Origin: Micrococcaceae bacterium
GTDB taxonomy: Bacteria; Actinomycetota; Actinomycetes; Actinomycetales; Micrococcaceae
Direction of reading: 5' to 3'
Assembly: GCA_013393415.1 (NCBI GenBank)
Contig: JABXHI010000028.1
Span: 1 to 64,000 of the forward strand
Length of the DNA stretch: 64,000 nucleotides
Shown: one piece after another, positions 27,712 to 36,526 of the stretch
Layout: each line of letters begins with the position of its first letter
How positions within the stretch are numbered: the first letter of the stretch is position 1
Made by a program: the position numbers and the translations under genes
Notes under the pieces: model-generated
Told to the model about the DNA's origin: nothing
Seen by the model: the letters and a program-made list of their open reading frames with translations, nothing else
Database searches by the model: none

Positions 27712-28374
27712 GTGGCTACTGAACTTCCATACGATCTGCTGCCGGAACTTGCCCCGTTATCGTGGTTGATTGGCTCCTGGGAGGGCCAAGGCCGCCTCGG
27801 TGAGGGGGACGAAGGTTCTGAGATCTTCTACCAGCGCCTGGATTTCGTTGAAACCGGGCTGCCATTTTTGCAGTACCGTACAGAGACCTGGCTTTCCGAA
27901 GCAGACGGCACGCTGATCCGTCCCCTGTCATTTGAGTCCGGATTTTGGGCTATTGACCGCGACCGGCACGCCTCTGACGTCGGCCCAGGTATGGTCCCGG
28001 CGGACGTGGTCCCGGCCTACCGTTCCGCTGAGGACGTGGAACAGCTGCGCAAGAACGAAACAGATTTCCCCATCACCGCGACGATCACCCATCCGGGCTC
28101 GATGTCCGAGCTGTACTACGGCATCGTCCGCGGCCCACAAATCCAACTCAACGCCGACGCGATCCTGCAAGGCACCGCGAGTGGTACCTACCATTCCGCC
28201 AACCGGATATTCGGGCTGGTCAACGGCCAAATGTTCTGGCGTTGGGATGTGATAGCCACCGAAGGCGAGGAGCCCACCCCGCACGCTTCGGCCATACTCG
28301 ACAGAATGCCATCGGCAAACGATGGTCGCCTCCCGCCCGGCAAACCACATTTGCCCGGCAAACACGAAACGTGA
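27712..28374 (+). CDS. Nitrobindin-type heme-binding protein (DUF1794/FABP-like)
   Basis: A 220-residue GTG-start protein with the ten-strand nitrobindin barrel. The GXWXGXG hallmark is present as GSWEGQGRL (about 22-30); LSFESGFWAI, YYGIVRGPQIQLNAD and GLVNGQMFWRWDV follow. Mycobacterial and plant nitrobindins hold ferric heme and detoxify peroxynitrite. A Pro/His-rich C-terminal tail of about 30 residues is extra. It is followed 6 bases later by the ygfZ-like gene. Confidence 0.85.
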   Translation: MATELPYDLLPELAPLSWLIGSWEGQGRLGEGDEGSEIFYQRLDFVETGLPFLQYRTETWLSEADGTLIRPLSFESGFWAIDRDRHASDVGPGMVPADVVPAYRSAEDVEQLRKNETDFPITATITHPGSMSELYYGIVRGPQIQLNADAILQGTASGTYHSANRIFGLVNGQMFWRWDVIATEGEEPTPHASAILDRMPSANDGRLPPGKPHLPGKHET

Positions 28375-28380
28375 GTTTAT

Positions 28381-29577
28381 ATGCTTGACGTCACGCACAT
28401 CGAATACACGCCCGAGACCTCACCGCTGCTGGCCGGTGAACATGCCATTCACGGCGCGGTCGCAGCAGATTCGGTGGACCAATACGTTGCAGGTCACTAC
28501 GGTCACCCCGTCCAAGAGCAACGCGCGTTAGCAGATGGCAAAGCGGTCGTAGACCTCTCGCACTACGGGATTGTCACCGTCACCGGGCCAGAACGGCTCT
28601 CCTGGTTGCACACCCTAACCACGCAACAGCTGCAAGGTATGCCCGCCCCGCTCAACAGCGAAGCCCTGTTTCTTGACTTACGCGGTCGGATCGAAATCGC
28701 CACCAAAGTCCACGATGACGGTGAAACCACGTATTTGATCACCGAGCCAACGATGAACGCCTCATTGTTGGACTGGTTGACTCGCATGCAATTTGCCGCC
28801 CGCGTGGAGCTCGCCGACCGTACCGGTGAACTCGCGCTGCTCGGTGCTACCGATGAGGTCCCCGGTCTCGATCGCCCGGTATGGGTGGATCCATGGCCTG
28901 GTGTCTCGCCAGGAGGGTTCGCCTACACCGAGGCCCCAGCAGATCACCCCGCAGTTCACGAAGACTATGCATGTCACCTCTATATTCTTGATGCCGAACA
29001 GCTCGTGGAAACCGTCACCGCGTTGCCCGAGGACTTCCGTGTCGCAGGGGTCATGGCATCGGAAGCACTCCGTGTCGCTGCTGGTCGACCACGTCAGCTA
29101 TTCGATACTGATGAGCGCTCCATTCCGCACGAATTGGACTGGATACGCACCGCAGTCCACTTGGAAAAGGGCTGTTATAAAGGTCAGGAAACCGTAGCCC
29201 GAGTGCATAACCTTGGTCACCCGCCGCGGCGGCTTGTCGGTCTGCTCATTGACGGGTCAGGCCACGGGTTACCGGAAGTTGGTGCCGACATCATTGTCCG
29301 CCCCGAAACCGATGACGAAGAGTCGATGGCTGCTGCGCGTTCCATCGGCACCCTCAAGTCTGTGGCAATGCACCACGAGATGGGTGCGATTGGCACGGCG
29401 ATCATCCGTCGTAATACCAAACCCGAGGCGGAGCTGATTATTCGTGAGATGCCGCCCGCGGGGTCTGCAGACGATGAGAAACCAAACTTCACAGCTGCGG
29501 CTCAAGAAACGCTGACTTCACCCAGTGCCGGCAAAGTCGTGGGCCGCGTGCAAGGGTTGACGAACCTGCGTCGCTAG
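28381..29577 (+). CDS. ygfZ: YgfZ/GcvT-domain folate-binding protein
   Basis: A 398-residue protein of the YgfZ (IBA57/COG0354) family, folate-dependent helpers in assembly or repair of certain Fe-S proteins. The signature KGCYKGQE is complete, with C265, in LEKGCYKGQETVARVHNLGHPPRR. N-terminal features include DLSHYGIVTVTGPERLSWLHTLTTQ. A possible local client is the Fe-S cluster of SdaA or MoaA, but that is inference. The stop overlaps the convergent GNAT gene by 4 bases. Confidence 0.9.
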   Translation: MLDVTHIEYTPETSPLLAGEHAIHGAVAADSVDQYVAGHYGHPVQEQRALADGKAVVDLSHYGIVTVTGPERLSWLHTLTTQQLQGMPAPLNSEALFLDLRGRIEIATKVHDDGETTYLITEPTMNASLLDWLTRMQFAARVELADRTGELALLGATDEVPGLDRPVWVDPWPGVSPGGFAYTEAPADHPAVHEDYACHLYILDAEQLVETVTALPEDFRVAGVMASEALRVAAGRPRQLFDTDERSIPHELDWIRTAVHLEKGCYKGQETVARVHNLGHPPRRLVGLLIDGSGHGLPEVGADIIVRPETDDEESMAAARSIGTLKSVAMHHEMGAIGTAIIRRNTKPEAELIIREMPPAGSADDEKPNFTAAAQETLTSPSAGKVVGRVQGLTNLRR

Positions 29578-30341
29578 GCGAAGGTCACGCTGATGCGAAA
29601 ACCAGAGAGTAAAAAGCCCACATCGTGGGCCATCTTTTCGCCCACTTCATTGCCTACCGGAGTCACCCACTGAGGGATCAGCCCGTCGAACATGCATTCT
29701 TCTGCTGCACGCGCCAACATAAACGTGCCGTACCCCTTGGTGCGGTGTTCTGCGGCCACCAAGACGGCTAATTGCCCCACGGTTGACGAGAAGACGTCAT
29801 AACCAGCACCAGCAATGGGCTCGGTATTTTGGGTAAAAGCCGAAATGGTGAAGAAATGATCTAGCGAATCCAGGGGCATCGCAGCCGTATCATCTGGAGG
29901 ACAGGCGGATTCGAGGCGTCGAGCATCGCGGCTCTGTGACGTGACGTTGAGGCGGGCATCATCATAAAACGGGATATCTTCGGCGTAAAAAATGGTTTCT
30001 TCACCCAATGAACGGGCATCAGCCGCGTAGCCCAGTTCTAACATGGTGGATTCCAACCCAAGCGCTTCATCGTCGATGTCTCGTGCGGCATCCAAGAACC
30101 ACGTTGGTGCAAAGAGTATCGAGATGTTAAACAGCTGAATAAACGTCGCGGTATTCGGATCCCAATCGGCCACATCTTTTTCGGCCGCAATCTCGAAGCG
30201 ACGCACGGTTGTGGCATCGTCATTTGCTCGGTGTAATGCCGATTCCTCAAGCTGAAGGGAGCGTGCCCAAGCTGATAGCACCACGTTCTGATTGGCTTGC
30301 GATAAGCCGGGAGAATTGAGGTAGTTTTTCGACACGAGCAC
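29574..30341 (-). CDS. GNAT-family acetyltransferase
   Basis: A 255-residue protein whose C-terminal half shows an acetyl-CoA fold: VGQLAVLVAAEHRTKGYGTFMLARAAEECM (loop RTKGYG) and a final DVGFLLSGFRISVTF strand. The N-terminal half (about 1-130) is acidic and probably a second, degenerate GNAT domain. Acceptor unknown. It is isolated: convergent with ygfZ and divergent from the next operon. Confidence 0.7.
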   Translation of the reverse strand: MLVSKNYLNSPGLSQANQNVVLSAWARSLQLEESALHRANDDATTVRRFEIAAEKDVADWDPNTATFIQLFNISILFAPTWFLDAARDIDDEALGLESTMLELGYAADARSLGEETIFYAEDIPFYDDARLNVTSQSRDARRLESACPPDDTAAMPLDSLDHFFTISAFTQNTEPIAGAGYDVFSSTVGQLAVLVAAEHRTKGYGTFMLARAAEECMFDGLIPQWVTPVGNEVGEKMAHDVGFLLSGFRISVTFA

Positions 30342-30495
30342 CTCCAGTACGCCAAGTCAATATGCTCAATCGTCAATCGCCTTGCTCCAGCGATGGCTAT
30401 AGCCTAACGCGAGAACCGATGGTCTTTATAGGGTTGCCGGACGGTCGGCCAGCGGCATCGAACCAACATTCTGGGCAGGATTCGTAGCGAAAGTA

Positions 30496-30524
30496 TTGAC
30501 GCGTCCAGGGGCCTGCCTTAGAGT
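30496..30524 (+). promoter_or_regulatory. Promoter of ykvI-aminotransferase genes
   Basis: TTGACG (30496-30501), 17-base spacer, TAGAGT (30519-30524) would start transcription near 30531 and leave a leader of about 65 bases. The leader holds GTGA-N6-TCAC and a 14-mer (30560-30573) matching the glyA leader at 13 of 14 positions. Confidence 0.5.
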
Positions 30525-30596
30525 TCATGATTAGTGATATATCTCACCAGCGCACCTTTATATGTCAGGTGTCACTCGAGCGTTGAAGGCATTGTT

Positions 30597-31778
30597 ATGG
30601 AAAAAATACAGCGAGAAAAGAAAACACATTTGTTTTCTACGAATCGGTCGAGCATGATGCGGGTCCTGACCTACGGGGGCGCAATTATGGCGTTTTTGAT
30701 TGGTTCTGGTTTCGCCACCGGTCAGGAAATCATGCAGTACTACGCGTCATATGGATTCTGGGGGCTCTTTGGCACCGGCGCGATCGTGCTGCTGTTGATC
30801 TGTTTTGTTTCCGTCCAATTTCTGACTGTTGGGCGTCGAGAGCAATTTGAAAAACCCTCGCAGATCTTTGAATACTATGCAGGCAAATACGTCGGCAAAT
30901 TCTTCGATTACTTCTCGATCCTGTTCGTGTTCCTGTCATTCACGGTCATGGTGTCAGGTGCCGGTGCAGTCTTCGACGAACACTACAACCTTCCCACCTG
31001 GGTAGGAGGCTTCGGTTTGACCATACTGGTGGCCATCACGGTCGTGTTCGGCCTCAATTCTCTGGTTGATGTCATCGGCAAGATTGGCCCGGTGATCGTT
31101 GTCGTCGCGATCGGTCTAGGCATCGTCGGTATTGTCAACGCCGACACCGGGTTATTAGCCGGCCATAATATGGTCGATGACCTAGAGCTCCAACAAGCTT
31201 CGAACCACTGGGCCATCGCCGGGCTTAGCTACGTGGGCTTCTGTATGCTCTGGCTCGCAGCGTTTCTGACGGCTCTTGGAAGGACTGTGCCAACGCATCG
31301 GGAGGCTCGCGCCGGTGGTCTCGCCGGCGGTGCGATCTTCTCGCTGGCATGCATCATCGTGGGTATGGGGTTGCTGGCCAACATCGAACGAGTTGCCGGC
31401 ATGCAGATCCCAATGCTTGCGCTGGCAAACGACATTGCACCCGTCGTGGCGTCGCTCATCTCGGTGATGATCCTCGCCGGAATCTACACCACAGCGATAC
31501 CACTGCTGTGGACGGTGTCGTCGCGGTTCTTCCCCGACGGGACACGAAAGTACAAGTTCCTGACCATCGGTCTGGCTCTCCTTGGCACGGTGATCGGACT
31601 CTGGTTGCCCTTCGACGAAATGGTCAACATCGTATATGTACTCAACGGTTATGTCGGTGCAGTGCTGCTGGCCATCATGGTGGTCGTAACTCTCCGACGT
31701 GCCATCATCAAGCGACGGACCCCGTCCGGCGAAACTGAACATGCACCCGTCGCGTCCTCTCGTGCGGCCAACGACTGA
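30597..31778 (+). CDS. YkvI-family membrane protein
   Basis: A 393-residue integral membrane protein of the YkvI family, distantly related to LeuT-fold amino acid carriers. About eleven helices; the first has the glycine-rich break GGAIMAFLIGSGFATGQEIMQYY expected for an unwound substrate helix. GAAGG lies 7 bases before ATG 30597; an upstream in-frame ATG at 30534 overlaps the transcription start. Followed 100 bases later by an aminotransferase, so it may import the amino compound used by that enzyme. Substrate unknown. Confidence 0.78.
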   Translation: MEKIQREKKTHLFSTNRSSMMRVLTYGGAIMAFLIGSGFATGQEIMQYYASYGFWGLFGTGAIVLLLICFVSVQFLTVGRREQFEKPSQIFEYYAGKYVGKFFDYFSILFVFLSFTVMVSGAGAVFDEHYNLPTWVGGFGLTILVAITVVFGLNSLVDVIGKIGPVIVVVAIGLGIVGIVNADTGLLAGHNMVDDLELQQASNHWAIAGLSYVGFCMLWLAAFLTALGRTVPTHREARAGGLAGGAIFSLACIIVGMGLLANIERVAGMQIPMLALANDIAPVVASLISVMILAGIYTTAIPLLWTVSSRFFPDGTRKYKFLTIGLALLGTVIGLWLPFDEMVNIVYVLNGYVGAVLLAIMVVVTLRRAIIKRRTPSGETEHAPVASSRAAND

Positions 31779-31878
31779 CGCATAGCCGTGAGAGTCCTGT
31801 GCGATTGTCGCTTCCTTGCAGTCTTGGCCGAACTGGAGGTACGGTCAACGAGACGAGCGAATTAATGTGAGGTACGCC

Positions 31879-33120
31879 ATGACATCGTTGTCGCCCCATC
31901 TGAAACAAGCCACTCCCGTGACCGTCGATCATGCACTTGGCAGCTCGGTCTATGATGTGGAAGGTCGCCGATATCTCGATTTCACGGCGGGCATCGGCGT
32001 CGTGAGCACGGGACACTGCCACCCCCGCGTCGTCGCGGCTGCCCAACAGCAGGTCGGGTCGCTCATCCACGGTCAGTACACGACAGTGAAACATCGGCCG
32101 CTGGGGGAACTGACCGAGCGGTTATCGCATGTGCTGCCGGAGTATCTCGATTCACTGTTCTTTGCCAATTCTGGTAGCGAGGCGGTTGAAGCGGCCTTGC
32201 GCCTGACCCGCCAGGCCACCGGGCGGCCCAACGTGGTCGTCTTTCACGGTGGGTTCCATGGCCGCACCGTTGCGACGGCATCGATGACGACCTCCGGTAC
32301 CAGATTCTCCGCCGGATTCTCACCGCTGATGCCCGGTGTCCACGTCGCGCCGTTTCCCAGTGCATACCGCTACGGTTGGACTGAAGACGAGGCGACTGAT
32401 TTTGCGCTACAAGAGTTGGACTACCTCTTCGCCACGGTTACGAGCCCCGAGGAGGTTGCGGCCTTTATCGTCGAACCGGTGCTTGGTGAAGGCGGGTATA
32501 TTCCAGGGAACGCGCGCTTCTTCGCCGGGCTCCGTGAGCGGGCAGATCGGCACGGCATCGTGTTGGTGATCGATGAGATTCAGACCGGCTTTGGACGGAC
32601 GGGCCAGTATTTTGGCCATCAGCACTTCGACGTGGAGGCGGATGTCATCACGTTTGCCAAAGGCATTGCGTCGGGGTTCCCCCTATCGGGGATTGCCGCA
32701 TCCGAACAGTTGATGAGCCGAGCCTGGCCTGGTTCGCAGGGCGGCACCTATGGTGCCAACGCGGTGTCCTGTGCGGCTGCGGTGGCCACCATCGATGTCA
32801 TCGCCGACGAACAGCTGGTCGGCAATGCTGCACAGCGCGGTGCCCAGCTCCTTGCCGGAGCGACCGCCCGAGCGGTGGAAGGTATCGGTGATGTCCGTGG
32901 GCTGGGTTTGATGATTGGAAATGAGTTCACCGCGCCCGACGGCTCTCCGGACACGGCACGGGCCCAACGTGCTCAGCAAGAAGCCGCGCGTCGTGGCTTG
33001 CTCCTGCTGACCTGTGGGGCACATATGAATGTGGTGCGAATGATCCCACCGCTGGTGATCACCGCCGAAGAAATTGACGAGGGCCTGGCCATCTGGTCCG
33101 ACGTCCTCGAGGCTGCTTAA
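31879..33120 (+). CDS. Class-III (omega) aminotransferase, GABA-type
   Basis: A 413-residue PLP aminotransferase of the 4-aminobutyrate/diaminobutyrate/ornithine group. Motifs: DFTAGIGVVSTGHCHPRVV, FFANSGSEAVEAALRLTRQATG (PLP phosphate site), FHGGFHGRTVATASMT, IVLVIDEIQTGFGRTG (PLP Asp), and the Schiff-base Lys in ITFAKGIASGFPLSG. GAGG 6 bases before ATG 31879 decides the start. It probably transfers an omega or distal amino group to 2-oxoglutarate or pyruvate; the exact donor is not readable. Sits with DUF3830 in a catabolic block. Confidence 0.88.
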   Translation: MTSLSPHLKQATPVTVDHALGSSVYDVEGRRYLDFTAGIGVVSTGHCHPRVVAAAQQQVGSLIHGQYTTVKHRPLGELTERLSHVLPEYLDSLFFANSGSEAVEAALRLTRQATGRPNVVVFHGGFHGRTVATASMTTSGTRFSAGFSPLMPGVHVAPFPSAYRYGWTEDEATDFALQELDYLFATVTSPEEVAAFIVEPVLGEGGYIPGNARFFAGLRERADRHGIVLVIDEIQTGFGRTGQYFGHQHFDVEADVITFAKGIASGFPLSGIAASEQLMSRAWPGSQGGTYGANAVSCAAAVATIDVIADEQLVGNAAQRGAQLLAGATARAVEGIGDVRGLGLMIGNEFTAPDGSPDTARAQRAQQEAARRGLLLLTCGAHMNVVRMIPPLVITAEEIDEGLAIWSDVLEAA

Positions 33121-33150
33121 ACGGCAGCACCCCCGAGGAAGGAGCACAGC

Positions 33151-33645
33151 ATGGCACGATATGTGACCGTGACTTTGCAGCAGCGGGCCGTCAGCTGTCG
33201 GGTTGAACTGCTGGACGCCCAGGCACCGGTGACGTGCGACGCCGTGTGGGAGGTGCTGCCCGTGACTGGGGACGCAGTACACGCCAAATTCGCCCGCAAT
33301 GAAGTCTACGCATTGGTTCCGCGGATCACGCAGGCACCGCGTCGGGAGAATCCCACGGTCACTCCGATCCCTGGTGACGTGTGTCTTTTCGACTTCGAAC
33401 CCTGGGAGATCAACAACCCGGCGTTTGGTTATGAACCAGGCTCGGAAGCATACGCCGCACAAGGTGCCACCGATTTGGCATTGTTTTATGGACGGAATAA
33501 CTTGTTGATCAATGGCGACGTCGGCTGGGTCCCCGGCAATGTGTTTGGCACTGTGGTGGACGGCTTTGAACAGATGGCGGTCGCCTGCAATGATCTATGG
33601 CGCAATGGCTTTGTCGGCGAGCACTTGACCTTTGCCCGGGACTGA
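33151..33645 (+). CDS. DUF3830 family protein
   Basis: A 164-residue protein of the DUF3830 group, thought to have a cyclophilin-like barrel. Clear features are HAKFARNEVYALVP, TVTPIPGDVCLFDFEPW, GYEPGSEAYAAQG, LALFYGRNNLLINGDVGWVPGNVFGTVVD. The family has no established activity and is often found beside Asp/Glu-racemase-like and amidase genes, as here. GAAGGAG precedes the ATG. It ends 4 bases before the amidase remnant on the other strand. Confidence 0.8.
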   Translation: MARYVTVTLQQRAVSCRVELLDAQAPVTCDAVWEVLPVTGDAVHAKFARNEVYALVPRITQAPRRENPTVTPIPGDVCLFDFEPWEINNPAFGYEPGSEAYAAQGATDLALFYGRNNLLINGDVGWVPGNVFGTVVDGFEQMAVACNDLWRNGFVGEHLTFARD

Positions 33646-33649
33646 GCCG

Positions 33650-34853
33650 TCAGGCTAAGAGCCCCTCCACGAATCGAGCGACCGCCAGTACCAGATCGTC
33701 GGAGTGACGTGGCCCGATGATCTGGAGCCCGACCGGCAGTCCAGCCGCGGTGGCGCCCACCGGGATGCTGATGGCCGGCTGCTGTGTGAGATTAAACGGG
33801 TAACTGAGCTGCGCCCACTGCGGCCAGCGATCCAGTCCACTGCCCGGCGGCACATCATAGCCCGCGCCGAAAGCCGGGATGGAAACGGTCGGGGTGAGTA
33901 ACACGTCGTGGCGCTCGTGGAATGCCCCCATGGTGATCCCCACTTGTGCGGCAACTCCACGTGCCTGCAGATACTCGGTCGCGGTGTGTCGCTCGCCCTG
34001 GTCCCACACCTGCTCGAGCCCGTCATCAACGGTGTCGCGAGCACCCGGCATCGTATCCAACAGCGTAGCCGCCCCGGCGGACCACATCACCTCGAACGCC
34101 TCAAGCGGATCGGTAAATCCGGGATCTTCAGCGGTCACGTGCAGCCCGGCGCGATCGATGCGGGCGACAGCATCTTCTACGATTTGGGCGACCTCTGGGT
34201 CCACGGAGGCGAAATCGAGATCGCGGGAGTAGGCGACATGCATGCCGAGCACTTCTCGGTTGAATTCATCGCGGTAGGTGCCCTGCGGGGGAGCCTGCGA
34301 GGTTGGATCCCGGGAATCCGGCAGGGACAGGATGTCCATGAGCACGGCGGCATCCTCAACGGTGCGCGTCATCGGACCCGCATGGGCCAGCGGCCCGAAG
34401 GGGCTGGCGGGGAACATCGGGACCCGTCCGTGAGTGGGTTTGAAACCCACGATCCCGCAAAACGCGGCCGGGATACGTATGCTCCCACCGCCGTCGGTGC
34501 CCACGGCGCACGGGCCCATCCCAGCGGCCACAGCCGCGGCTGCCCCACCCGAAGAACCACCAGCGGTCAAGCGTGGATCCACGCAGTGTGGGCCAGCCAT
34601 CGGTCAGAAAAATATCTTTGATTGACACCGGAACGCCGTCGAGCAATCCCTGCGGGTAGCCTGCCTGCCAGCGGGCTTCAGAGGCCCGGGCCTGCTCAAC
34701 AGAGGTGTCCGGGTCCAGGTAGCAGTACGCCCCGAGTTCGTCGTCGGCGGCGTCGATGCGGTCCAACACCGACGTGATGGCCTCGACGGGCGATAGCTCA
34801 CCGGCTGCATAGGCGGTGACTAACTGTGTGGCGGTCATCTCAGTAGGATTCAT
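33650..34853 (-). pseudogene. Amidase-signature hydrolase, frameshifted by internal deletion
   Basis: The first part (from ATG 34853) reads MTATQLVTAYAAGELSPVEAI to [20 protein letters not shown], including the catalytic Lys. The second part continues in another frame from [16 protein letters not shown] (catalytic serine loop) to the C-terminus VGLQIIGPRHSDDLVLAVARFVEG. Roughly 45 residues normally between them (including the usual GKTTTPEFGWK stretch) are absent. Both edges share GGATCCACGCT near 34570-34580, pointing to a deletion between short direct repeats. The enzyme would have hydrolysed an amide; with the loop lost and frame broken it should be inactive. The rest is well preserved, so the loss looks recent. 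Confidence 0.85.
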
Positions 34854-34922
34854 CGTAGCTCCCGATGCTTGATGCTCAGTCGTGAAACGTATGGAGCCGC
34901 AGCGCCAGACTGCCCGGATATG

Positions 34923-34956
34923 TTGACAACGTATAATTGAGTCAAGCTATTGTCAA
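34923..34956. promoter_or_regulatory. Divergent promoter/operator dyad
   Basis: TTGACAA (34923-34929) and TTGTCAA (34950-34956) form a perfect inverted repeat with a 20-base spacer. Each arm is also a -35 box pointing inward. Rightward, GCTATT follows TTGACA by 17 bases; leftward, TTGACT-17-CATATC is possible. It lies between the amidase remnant and the racemase-like pair. Confidence 0.4.
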
Positions 34957-35033
34957 TCGGTCATCGGCTTGAGATCATGGTTGGATAGCCACCGCAAGCG
35001 TCCCGCTATCCTTGTCCCAAGGGGAGGCCCCGA

Positions 35034-35816
35034 GTGGATGTAGACCTACTAGAAATTGACTTCGAGGGACCACTGGCCCAACGAGGCATCGGCATCATCG
35101 CGCCCTTTGACCTTGCCCTCGAGCGCGAGCTGTGGCGCTGGGCCCCACTGGATGTGAGTCTCCACTTGGCGCGCACCCCCTACGAGGAGATCTCGGTTAG
35201 TTTGGCCATGGCCGAGCTGGTTTCGAAACCCCAGCACATGCAATCGGCGACCCGAGATCTGTTGGGGGTCAACCCCGAGCTGGTGGCCTACCTATGCACC
35301 TCCGGCAGCTTCATCCGGGGCGTGGCCGGTGAAGCCGAATTGCGTCAGGCGATGGTGGATGCAGGAGCTCCGAGCGCGGTCACCAGCTCCGGAGCCTTGG
35401 CAGAAGCAATCCAGGAACTTGGGCTGACTGGGATATCGGTCATCACGCACTACGACGCCGAGCTCACCGAAGTCTTGATCGCCTTCCTTGCCGAGCTGGG
35501 CGTGACCGTGGTCCGGTCCGAATATATGGGCCTGGGCGGCGGGATCTGGCGGGTCAACTATCGCACCGTAGCCGAACTTATCTTAAAAGCCGACGTTGAC
35601 GACGCCGACGCGGTATTCGTTGCCTGCACCAATCTACCAACCTATGACATTATCGCCCCGCTGGAGGCACGACTGGGCAAACCGGTACTCACCGCCAACC
35701 AACTCACAGTGTGGGCCTGTTTAGGCCGCATGGACCTCGCCATGGTGGGGCCGGGTCGGTGGTTGCGGGGAGTCTTCGAGGAGGAACACAGCGATGACCA
35801 CGGTCAGCAGACCTGA
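35034..35816 (+). CDS. Asp/Glu racemase-superfamily protein (maleate isomerase/EutA-like)
   Basis: A 260-residue protein of the group holding maleate cis-trans isomerase, arylmalonate decarboxylase and EutA. Both catalytic cysteines of the superfamily are present: C88 in YLCTSGSFI and C198 in VACTNLPTYDII, followed by LGKPVLTANQLTVWACL. The GTG start follows GGGGAGG by 6 bases. Such enzymes isomerise, racemise or decarboxylate small di-acids or amino acids by two-cysteine chemistry. It overlaps its downstream paralogue by 23 bases, so the two are probably made together. Confidence 0.85.
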   Translation: MDVDLLEIDFEGPLAQRGIGIIAPFDLALERELWRWAPLDVSLHLARTPYEEISVSLAMAELVSKPQHMQSATRDLLGVNPELVAYLCTSGSFIRGVAGEAELRQAMVDAGAPSAVTSSGALAEAIQELGLTGISVITHYDAELTEVLIAFLAELGVTVVRSEYMGLGGGIWRVNYRTVAELILKADVDDADAVFVACTNLPTYDIIAPLEARLGKPVLTANQLTVWACLGRMDLAMVGPGRWLRGVFEEEHSDDHGQQT

Positions 35817-36519
35817 AACCACCGTCGGCATGATCTACCCAGACCACGCCGCCGAAGATGATTACCCTAGAGCTGCCGCTTGGCTCGATGTCCACCTGCC
35901 CGTGGTCCACGTCTATGGCACAGATCTGCACGCGGTACCCGAGCTCCTTGACCTGGGCCGACCGGAGCGTCTTGCCGAAGCGGCCGAGAAACTTGCCGTA
36001 CACCGCCCGCAGGCGGTTATGTGGGCTTGCACGTCGGGCAGTTTCGTCTACGGATTGGCAGGAGCGCAACAACAAGCCGACCAGCTGGCACTGGCTACCG
36101 GCGTGCCCGCGGCCAGTACCTCGCAGGCCTTCGTGGCCGCCTTGGGCGAGCTGGGTGTGCATCGGGTGGCCGTCGCTGCCAGCTATCCGCAACCGGTTGC
36201 GACATTATTCGTCGAGTATCTGGTGGGTGCTGGCATCGACATCACCGCAATGTCCAGTGCTGGAATTGACACGGCTGCCGAAGTTGGTGGTCTAACTCCA
36301 GACTATGTGTTGGACCTGGCCCTGTCCAATGATCACCCAGCCGCGGACGCGCTGCTGATCCCCGACACCGCGATGCGAACTGTTCAACTGCTGCCCGAAC
36401 TTGAAGCGCAGCTTGGCAAACCGGTGCTCACAGCGAATCAAATAACGATCTGGCACGGGCTTCGGCTCGCCGGTGCACCGCGACACGATGCCAGGCTCGG
36501 CACGCTCTTTGCTCCCTAG
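35794..36519 (+). CDS. Second Asp/Glu racemase-like protein, one catalytic Cys missing
   Basis: A 241-residue paralogue of the preceding protein. C79 is kept in WACTSGSFVYG, and the closing LGKPVLTANQITIWHGL matches, but the second cysteine position reads LLIPDTAMRT with D191 where the partner has ACTNL. A two-base racemase mechanism is therefore unlikely. It could act as a one-cysteine decarboxylase or isomerase, like arylmalonate decarboxylase, or form a heteromer with the first protein. It converges with the dehydrogenase gene, 7 bases apart. Confidence 0.82.
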   Translation: MTTVSRPETTVGMIYPDHAAEDDYPRAAAWLDVHLPVVHVYGTDLHAVPELLDLGRPERLAEAAEKLAVHRPQAVMWACTSGSFVYGLAGAQQQADQLALATGVPAASTSQAFVAALGELGVHRVAVAASYPQPVATLFVEYLVGAGIDITAMSSAGIDTAAEVGGLTPDYVLDLALSNDHPAADALLIPDTAMRTVQLLPELEAQLGKPVLTANQITIWHGLRLAGAPRHDARLGTLFAP

Positions 36520-36526
36520 CCGGTGG

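Noticed and set aside
33650-34853. Two separate amidase-like genes
   Set aside because: The parts are the N- and C-terminal portions of one amidase; frames switch at a single repeat, so one broken gene is the simpler reading.
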